A stretch of 39,746 nucleotides of DNA from a virus: the IMG/VR virus record IMGVR_UViG_3300037245_002080, positions 1 through 39,746 of that record, one strand, 5' to 3'. Of this stretch, positions 34,529 to 39,746 are shown piece by piece (position 1 is the first letter of the stretch; each line of letters opens with the position of its first letter). The translations under genes were made by a program, and so were the position numbers. The notes beneath the pieces are model-generated. The model was not told the origin of the DNA, did not search any database, and worked only from the letters and a program-made list of their open reading frames with translations.

Positions 34529-37222
34529 TTAAGTAACATGCTTTAAAACAATTCCACCTGCAATAGCTCCTGATGTTCCAGCAATCCAATTAAAAGTTTT
34601 ATTATCTGTGTCTGCATCTGGTAAGTATGTTTTTGACCGAAGAGTACTAGAAAAGATTCGACCAGTGACCGGACCTTGATCATAATAACCGTAATCTTGA
34701 CCCTCTAAATCACCATAAGTATACTCGGGGGCATCTTCACTTAGTACCCCCCGCCTTGCTTCAACGAGAAAAATTATAGGTTGATCACCAATATCATAAC
34801 TAAAGCTATTAGTTGGAATACTTAATGTGTCGAAATTGGTGTTAGAGGTGGAGTCGAAGATTGGATTATCTTGATCTACATTTTCATAACCTGCGTATGC
34901 TATTATAGTTCCTTCATCAGGTTGAATTGACCAACCAGCATTAAAAGAATCACCAACCATTAAAGCTATGTCAGATTCTAACATATAACCAATCCATGTA
35001 TGCATAGTATTAAATGTTCTATCATCAACATTTATACTAAGGATTGATGTCATATCTACGCCGCCTAATGTAGGATTTGCAAATGCATTACTTCCGGTTA
35101 AATTTGACTTCGCTACAATATATGCAACTACACATCTATTAGTTCCGTCAGGCACAGTAAATGTGGCGGTAACAGGATCAGAATCATCGTAACCATCATG
35201 TTCCCAACCAGTGCCTATTAAGTTTACTTCCAGAGGGGCTACTGTTGAAGTTGAGCTTGAGCTCGAACTGGTTGATGAACTAGAAGAGCTTGAGCTTAGA
35301 CTAGACGATGAACTAGAACTCGAAATTGACTCAAATGAAAAACTCGATGAAGAACTAGAACTTGAGAGTGAACTCGAACTCGATGAACTGGAAGAGCTAC
35401 TGGATACAGAACTAGATGAACTAGATTGGTATATCTCTATAACACAAACGTCCATACCTGTCAGACAATCGAATGTTCCACCACCATCAAATTCTGCCAT
35501 CCCACCAGTTTGAATGTGTACGTATGTTGCTCCATTATCAATTGCAGCCGTTGAATCAGCAAAGTATGCTCCATCTCCTTCTACATCTATATTTTCAACA
35601 ATAAGATCTGCATTCGTAGCATCATACGGAACACATATCAATGATTCGTGATGCTCATCATCAAGTTGTGTTTGTAAACCCAATGGACTATCTGTTGCTG
35701 CACCAATATCATAATTCGAATTACAATCATAAGTATCTCTTTGATAATACAGATCATCTGAACCAGTCGAATCTATACAGACAGTTAGTTCGTCTGTTGA
35801 ATCTATCGAGATCGCACAGCATGGTATTCCATCAGCTGTGGCAAAATCATTAATATTGTGTTCCATCTCTATAGTGCCAAGGGAATCTTCAACGACGATA
35901 GTATTAAAAAGTCTATTCTTGAACTGGAGAGCTTCAAGAAGAATATATCGTGCTCGATAGGGTTTGAAGAAATTAACAACTGGTTTCAGATCCTCAAAGA
36001 ATGAAGACAGCCCGTCGATCATATAAGCGAAATTTATAAAACCAAAACCAATATTGTTTCTAACCCATATAGCCAAGTCATTGATAAGACTACTTAAAAC
36101 CTCTTTTGGTGGATCGGTGTAAAGAAGATCATCAATGTCAGATTTTAGAGTTGGATCTATTGCTGTCAATAGAGTTTGTGCATCAGAAGAATTTTGTAAA
36201 AAGTTTGATGGTTGTATTCTATTAAACTTTTCATAATATTCATTTAGCTGAATTAATATTTGCTCTCTCGTTTTTGGCTGACCAGTAACAACTTCATAAT
36301 CTGTTATTATTTGAAGGTACTCAGAATCAGTACCATCATAACAAATGAATAAATCGCCATCTACTCCTGTTGGATAGTTTGTATTAAAAACATATAAAAC
36401 AGACAGGTATAATGCTAACAAAGATGATGTAGAATTGGTTGTTCTTATCTCAGCATTTTGTGGTAAAGTTCCGCCATTGGCGTATATTCCATATTGATCC
36501 TGAATTATTCTACTGAGGATTGCTGTTTCTGGCCCTTCTGCATCAATAACCGGACGAATACCAATATATGGAGTTTTCGACGGTAGATTAATTGAACTAC
36601 GATTATGCAGGGCTAGAATCTGATCAGATGTATATAGCCAATGTGGGTCGGATGATGTAAACTCTTCATATTGAACATCTAATAGTCCCGGGTTGGTTGT
36701 TGTTCCAGCAATCGCTTGACCACGAAAGATTAGCTCATCAACAGTCTCCAATCTTAAGAAAAATTCAAAGATATCAACTTCTGCTAAACCATAGTATTGT
36801 AATACATCAACCAAGGCTTGCGGCGTTCCCTTCACTTTATAAAGATTAACTAAATCCAACATAAGGGCTGTTTTATTTGGTAGGGGATTTTCATCGATAT
36901 TACCAAGTGTAACAGAATGGTCATATCCAAAACTTCTGAATAATTCATCTAAATCTGAATTGGACATTGAATATGGATCAGATAAGTTTGCTGTAGTTTT
37001 GACAACTGATTTATGTGCTGAGTATAAATCAATTAGGAATTTTCTTAGCCTTTTATAGTCAGCAGTATTATAGGATAACTGGTCAATAACATTGCCAAAA
37101 TAGTTGTCGGAACGAGCATCTTGATCTTTAGTTAGAGCATTCATTGTATCGGTCAGGGTGCTTGGATTTTCACCTGATGCCGATCTTAGAATGTCCCAAA
37201 AGAGATCTATATTTAGAGCCAA
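34529..37222 (-). CDS. Large baseplate/appendage protein with polyserine linker
   Basis: 897 residues. The N-terminal ~560 residues look like a baseplate or tail-fibre-attachment protein. The segment ALMLDLVNLYKVKGTPQALVDVLQYYGL resembles the RYKGTP...L motif of gpI-like and related wedge proteins, and helices precede it. Residues 599-661 are a serine stalk with Phe, Glu, Leu and Thr interruptions. Residues 665-897 are a beta-sandwich-like domain (GTGWEHDGYDDSDPVTATFTV, later GAIAGGIVLKHV) typical of carbohydrate- or surface-binding modules. It thus joins a virion anchor to a serine-linked head, and the two downstream genes carry separate stalked heads. The function is inferred from architecture. 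The start ATG follows GGAGGAATAAA. Confidence 0.75.
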   Translation of the reverse strand: MALNIDLFWDILRSASGENPSTLTDTMNALTKDQDARSDNYFGNVIDQLSYNTADYKRLRKFLIDLYSAHKSVVKTTANLSDPYSMSNSDLDELFRSFGYDHSVTLGNIDENPLPNKTALMLDLVNLYKVKGTPQALVDVLQYYGLAEVDIFEFFLRLETVDELIFRGQAIAGTTTNPGLLDVQYEEFTSSDPHWLYTSDQILALHNRSSINLPSKTPYIGIRPVIDAEGPETAILSRIIQDQYGIYANGGTLPQNAEIRTTNSTSSLLALYLSVLYVFNTNYPTGVDGDLFICYDGTDSEYLQIITDYEVVTGQPKTREQILIQLNEYYEKFNRIQPSNFLQNSSDAQTLLTAIDPTLKSDIDDLLYTDPPKEVLSSLINDLAIWVRNNIGFGFINFAYMIDGLSSFFEDLKPVVNFFKPYRARYILLEALQFKNRLFNTIVVEDSLGTIEMEHNINDFATADGIPCCAISIDSTDELTVCIDSTGSDDLYYQRDTYDCNSNYDIGAATDSPLGLQTQLDDEHHESLICVPYDATNADLIVENIDVEGDGAYFADSTAAIDNGATYVHIQTGGMAEFDGGGTFDCLTGMDVCVIEIYQSSSSSSVSSSSSSSSSSSSLSSSSSSSSFSFESISSSSSSSSLSSSSSSSSTSSSSSSTSTVAPLEVNLIGTGWEHDGYDDSDPVTATFTVPDGTNRCVVAYIVAKSNLTGSNAFANPTLGGVDMTSILSINVDDRTFNTMHTWIGYMLESDIALMVGDSFNAGWSIQPDEGTIIAYAGYENVDQDNPIFDSTSNTNFDTLSIPTNSFSYDIGDQPIIFLVEARRGVLSEDAPEYTYGDLEGQDYGYYDQGPVTGRIFSSTLRSKTYLPDADTDNKTFNWIAGTSGAIAGGIVLKHVT
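35239..35425 (-). repeat. Polyserine-encoding repeat tract 3
   Basis: About 190 bases inside the large appendage gene encoding the serine linker. Units are more degenerate than in tracts 1 and 2, with TTC, GAG and TTG codons interspersed (residues FSFESIS), which suggests an older or less recently homogenised tract. Confidence 0.85.
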
Positions 37223-37238
37223 ATTTTATTCCTCCTAT

Positions 37239-37907
37239 TTATGTGCAACCACCAACATTCCGTACATATATATTAGTTACAGTCTTAAAATACTCATCAA
37301 TAAGTAACAACTCGAACATATTATCTAAAATTGAAGTGGTTCCAGAAACAATATTTAAATTGTTGTATCTAGAATAATCTCCGTAGATTCTTAATTTTAA
37401 ATATAAATAAATCAGTTTAGAAAGTTCAGTTTGTAATCCATTATAATATACCATCAGGACTCCCGTAGTTGAATCGAATACCGTATCCGCTGTAGAGTCG
37501 ATAATTGTGACCCCTGTTGAGTCCTGTCTATAAGCTAATAATGCATCAAGTAATGTGAAGTCGTGCTGCTCCAATGAAAAGATGTTATCTCCAGCGTCAT
37601 CTAGATGATAATATTTAGCCGCCGCGCCATAAATCATTATTCTAGTTCTAACATTTGATGGCCAATTGGCGTTAGAAGAGTCGCCATCATATTTATAACG
37701 GTAATAATTGTCAGGATAATTTTCATTAAATAACATTGAGATAAAAGAAGCGTGTGGCATCCATATTTCAGCTATGTCCACGGGCGCAGGAACCTCATAT
37801 TTATTAACACTTGAATTCACTACGAATTCATAAAACCAATGTTGAAGTTCTGGCACCACATAGGGGGACACAACTTCAACTTGTGTAAATCCAGTACATT
37901 CTGACAA
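37239..37907 (-). CDS. Probable virion structural protein
   Basis: 222 residues, aromatic and acidic, mixed helix and strand (PELQHWFYEFVVNSSVNKYE, MIYGAAAKYYHLDD, LSKLIYLYLKLRIYGDYSRYNN). It ends with VRNVGGCT. No family, signal or membrane segment is recognised. It lies 16 bases upstream of the large appendage/baseplate gene and shares its direction. A baseplate or fibre-connecting role is therefore the natural guess, but it rests only on position and composition. Confidence 0.7.
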   Translation of the reverse strand: MSECTGFTQVEVVSPYVVPELQHWFYEFVVNSSVNKYEVPAPVDIAEIWMPHASFISMLFNENYPDNYYRYKYDGDSSNANWPSNVRTRIMIYGAAAKYYHLDDAGDNIFSLEQHDFTLLDALLAYRQDSTGVTIIDSTADTVFDSTTGVLMVYYNGLQTELSKLIYLYLKLRIYGDYSRYNNLNIVSGTTSILDNMFELLLIDEYFKTVTNIYVRNVGGCT

Positions 37908-37917
37908 TTATTTATCC

Positions 37918-38484
37918 TCACTTTTCATCCATATCAGTTTTTAGGCAGTCCGCTGTACTCAACATGTCGAGCATATGAATGAATAAAACATATTGTGGGT
38001 ATTGATTAAAATCAATTTCATCTGTGTTGATGTGATTGGTGCTCCATCTTCCACTGTGAAAACGGATCATCAATTCTAAGATTTTGATTTGTTCGTCGCT
38101 AAAAATCTCTTTTAAAGAATCTTCGTTTTCAGCTATAACATCACCCATGATCTTATCATGTTTATAATCCGTGTGTTTCATCGTCCCATGTTGACCATAT
38201 TTGAATGCATCATGCCAGACAACACCCAATAAAACCATATCGCATTCAATTGTTTTTTTGGTGATATTGAACATTTTAATAATACTGAAAGCTGTATATA
38301 ACATCTCATAGACATGTTCAGCACACGTTGGAACTCGTCCGTCTTTCTTTTGATGATATTTTCCAGTAGATGAGGTTGGTAAATCCCAAATATTAGGAAA
38401 CAATCCATTCAGCTGTTTCCACAGACTGAATGACCTCGTAGTCAGATTTTTTTCTAGCAGTTCACTAATAGCTTTTTGATACAC
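37918..38484 (-). CDS. HD-domain phosphohydrolase
   Basis: 188 residues with the HD-superfamily metal ligands: H57 (CAEHVYEML), H91-D92 (VVWHDAFKYG), H109, H143 (RFHSGRW) and a C-terminal D179 (MLSTAD). The pattern resembles small nucleotidase/phosphohydrolase HD proteins rather than HD-GYP, whose extra motif is missing. Phage HD proteins can dephosphorylate nucleotides or cleave signalling nucleotides; the substrate is not visible here. It lies between the membrane-protein genes upstream and structural genes downstream in one minus-strand run, so it is probably a late or middle accessory enzyme. Confidence 0.8.
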   Translation of the reverse strand: MYQKAISELLEKNLTTRSFSLWKQLNGLFPNIWDLPTSSTGKYHQKKDGRVPTCAEHVYEMLYTAFSIIKMFNITKKTIECDMVLLGVVWHDAFKYGQHGTMKHTDYKHDKIMGDVIAENEDSLKEIFSDEQIKILELMIRFHSGRWSTNHINTDEIDFNQYPQYVLFIHMLDMLSTADCLKTDMDEK

Positions 38485-38519
38485 TTTTCTCAGTTCCTTT
38501 CTTTATTATTTGTTCTCTT

Positions 38520-39170
38520 TTATATTTGGATTTTGTCGTCAATCTTTGTTCGGTCTGCTCCATGAAGTTCCATGATCGTTTTTCCAATACGACGATCTCC
38601 AAACCACCAGCACACCGAACTCACGGTTAAATAGGTTATAATCGATGTAACATCATTAAATATTGCAATGGCCTGTGCAGCAGATATGACCAAATCCCGC
38701 GATTTCATAATTTCCCATGCCATCATTGTTACCCATGTTGTTGCTCCACATAAATAAACTGTGAGGGCTGGTCTCAAAATACCACGAAGGAAATCAGTGA
38801 ATCCAAATGAAACTGCTATAAGCATAGCTAATGGAAGTGAAATTATTTGCCATCTTCCCTTCACACTAAACAGCTTTTCAATCCACTTATTATCGAACAA
38901 GGCTTTATTGCCTTCCTTTTGTGATTGAATGAATGCTTGAGCATCAGTTAGTTCGATTGCACCCTCTACCTCAGCTCTGGTTATAGCAATGTTAGCCTTG
39001 GACTCCATAATCATCGCTTCTGTTTCGGCTTTAACCATTAGTAGTTCATGAGAGTTTTGCTCCTTTTTTAGTTCGATCTGAGCTTTCATGGTTTTATATT
39101 TGAAAATTCCACCAACAACAGATCCTATCAAACCTGTTACACCACCAAAAATTACATCTAATCCTAACAT
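38520..39170 (-). CDS. Holin-like or other multi-pass membrane protein
   Basis: 216 residues from ATG 39170, directly after the stop of the upstream gene and preceded by GGGGGG as SD; a start at 39185 would overlap that gene. An N-terminal hydrophobic segment (DVIFGGVTGLIGSVVGGIF) is followed by a long charged helix (residues 30-95, coiled-coil-like). Three more hydrophobic helices follow: WQIISLPLAMLIAVSFGF, ALTVYLCGATTWVTMMAW and DVTSIITYLTVSSVCWWFG. This topology occurs in phage membrane proteins annotated as holins, but there is no diagnostic motif. The neighbouring DUF5675-like and MscS-like genes suggest an envelope or lysis module. Confidence 0.62.
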   Translation of the reverse strand: MLGLDVIFGGVTGLIGSVVGGIFKYKTMKAQIELKKEQNSHELLMVKAETEAMIMESKANIAITRAEVEGAIELTDAQAFIQSQKEGNKALFDNKWIEKLFSVKGRWQIISLPLAMLIAVSFGFTDFLRGILRPALTVYLCGATTWVTMMAWEIMKSRDLVISAAQAIAIFNDVTSIITYLTVSSVCWWFGDRRIGKTIMELHGADRTKIDDKIQI

Positions 39171-39171
39171 G

Positions 39172-39498
39172 TTATTTCCCCCCATTTCCGTTTCTTATTA
39201 ATTCCCATGATAATTGACCTACTTTTATTATTGGGATCAGAACTTCGTTTCCGTTTTTTAATTGTAGTGTGAGCCGTCTCATATTAATGTCGATAACCGT
39301 GGCAATCTGTCCATCGTACATAACCTTGATGTTTTTTCCGAATTCTTTATCAAATCTTAGAACGATATACGCAGCAACGTTTTTTAAAAGTTGATAAACA
39401 ACCAATGTACAAACAACTGTCATAATCATTCGCATGAATAACATCCAAAGCTCTGGTGTGATTGCTGTTACCATGTCTTGAATTACTTTCTGTTCCAT
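39172..39498 (-). CDS. Small membrane protein with MscS-like beta domain
   Basis: 108 residues. One hydrophobic helix (MLFMRMIMTVVCTLVVYQLL, residues 19-38) is followed by a basic segment and a small beta domain. In that domain VMYDGQIATVIDINMRRLTL and KNGNEVLIPI resemble the Sm-like middle domain of MscS channels (G.V..I..R...L...NG..V.IPN). It may be a minimal MscS-type channel or a membrane-anchored adaptor. It overlaps the upstream DUF5675-like gene by TAATG and ends one base before the holin-like start, so the three genes are translationally coupled. The MscS resemblance is by motif only. Confidence 0.68.
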   Translation of the reverse strand: MEQKVIQDMVTAITPELWMLFMRMIMTVVCTLVVYQLLKNVAAYIVLRFDKEFGKNIKVMYDGQIATVIDINMRRLTLQLKNGNEVLIPIIKVGQLSWELIRNGNGGK

Positions 39499-39746
39499 TA
39501 GAAGGGACCTCCGACTACTGTTAATTTAAACTCTTCATTCTTCATGTTATTCATAAACTTTCTCACCGTTATTCTTGAGTTTAGAATGGCTCGTTGTCCC
39601 CCAAGATAACCATATTTTTTACCTAATAAAATACAACCTTCGACATGTGTTTTAAATCCTTTTGTTTTATCTCCAGCGTAATTACCTGAGTGGGTGAGTA
39701 TATAAGATCTGTTGGGGACATCTGTTATCCAATATGTTTTTCCGAA
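39498..39746 (-). CDS. Partial DUF5675-like protein
   Basis: The last 82 codons of a gene entering from the right edge (complement of 39498-39746). The visible part begins FGKTYWITDVPNRS and continues YILTHSGNYAGDKTKGFKTH, VEGCILLG and KYGYLGGQRAILNS, ending VVGGPF. The pattern VP.RS...H.GN......GCILLG is the core of the DUF5675 family, which is common in phages and next to tail or lysis genes. H and C of the H.GN...GCI motif are intact. DUF5675 proteins are thought to relate to cell-wall enzymes, but the activity is not established. The start lies outside the window. Confidence 0.75.
   Translation of the reverse strand, partial: FGKTYWITDVPNRSYILTHSGNYAGDKTKGFKTHVEGCILLGKKYGYLGGQRAILNSRITVRKFMNNMKNEEFKLTVVGGPF

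Noticed and set aside
32919-35425. CRISPR-like repeat array
   Set aside because: Units are contiguous coding repeats in frame with long ORFs and have no unique spacers.

Overview
The window looks like part of the genome of a large, AT-rich tailed phage with a contractile tail (T4-like myovirus), probably uncultured. A large terminase, tail sheath, tail tube, gp6-, gp25- and gp48-like baseplate proteins and a candidate tape measure are present. Genes are tightly packed, many with strong Shine-Dalgarno (SD) sequences or TAATG stop/start overlaps. No tRNA, rRNA, integrase, IS element or CRISPR array was recognised. The host cannot be deduced from this stretch.

Plus-strand block, 1-19292. It opens with a possible ubiquitin-like conjugation cassette: a beta-grasp protein (4-498), an E1/ThiF-like adenylating enzyme (583-1395) and an E2-like protein with an HPH...CLG motif (1395-1820). 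Three bases later begins an intact RNA polymerase beta' gene, then beta, then a FolE2-type GTP cyclohydrolase, then three poorly characterised genes. A terminator at 10917-10945 ends this early/middle-looking unit. A late-looking unit follows: candidate gp27-like hub, terminase large subunit, an HEXXH putative metallopeptidase, candidate tape measure, and gp48-like tube cap.

Minus-strand blocks. 26322 to 19289 (reading leftward) holds a HAD hydrolase, tail tube, gp26-like protein with a small overlapping downstream gene (possible +1 frameshift), gp25, an unknown, the gp6 wedge and an unknown. 29575 to 26795 holds a structural protein and the sheath. 39746 to 29969 holds a partial DUF5675-like gene, an MscS-like small membrane protein, a holin-like membrane protein, an HD-domain protein, two structural proteins, polyserine-stalked appendage proteins with a duplicated N-terminal domain, a sulfotransferase-like enzyme and an HTH-metallophosphoesterase fusion. 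Two small monocistronic plus-strand genes (26459 and 29736) interrupt these blocks. Each is preceded by the same 17-nt AT-rich motif lying between divergent genes, and each is followed by a hairpin terminator.

How the parts may fit: the phage polymerase would transcribe phage genes, perhaps from the shared AT-rich sites. The Ubl/E1/E2 cassette sits directly ahead of that polymerase and could tag a host or phage protein. The sulfotransferase lies beside serine-rich tail appendages and might modify them or a surface glycan. The right end resembles a lysis or envelope module. The E1/E2/Ubl-RNAP arrangement and the sulfotransferase/polyserine locus are the most unusual parts.
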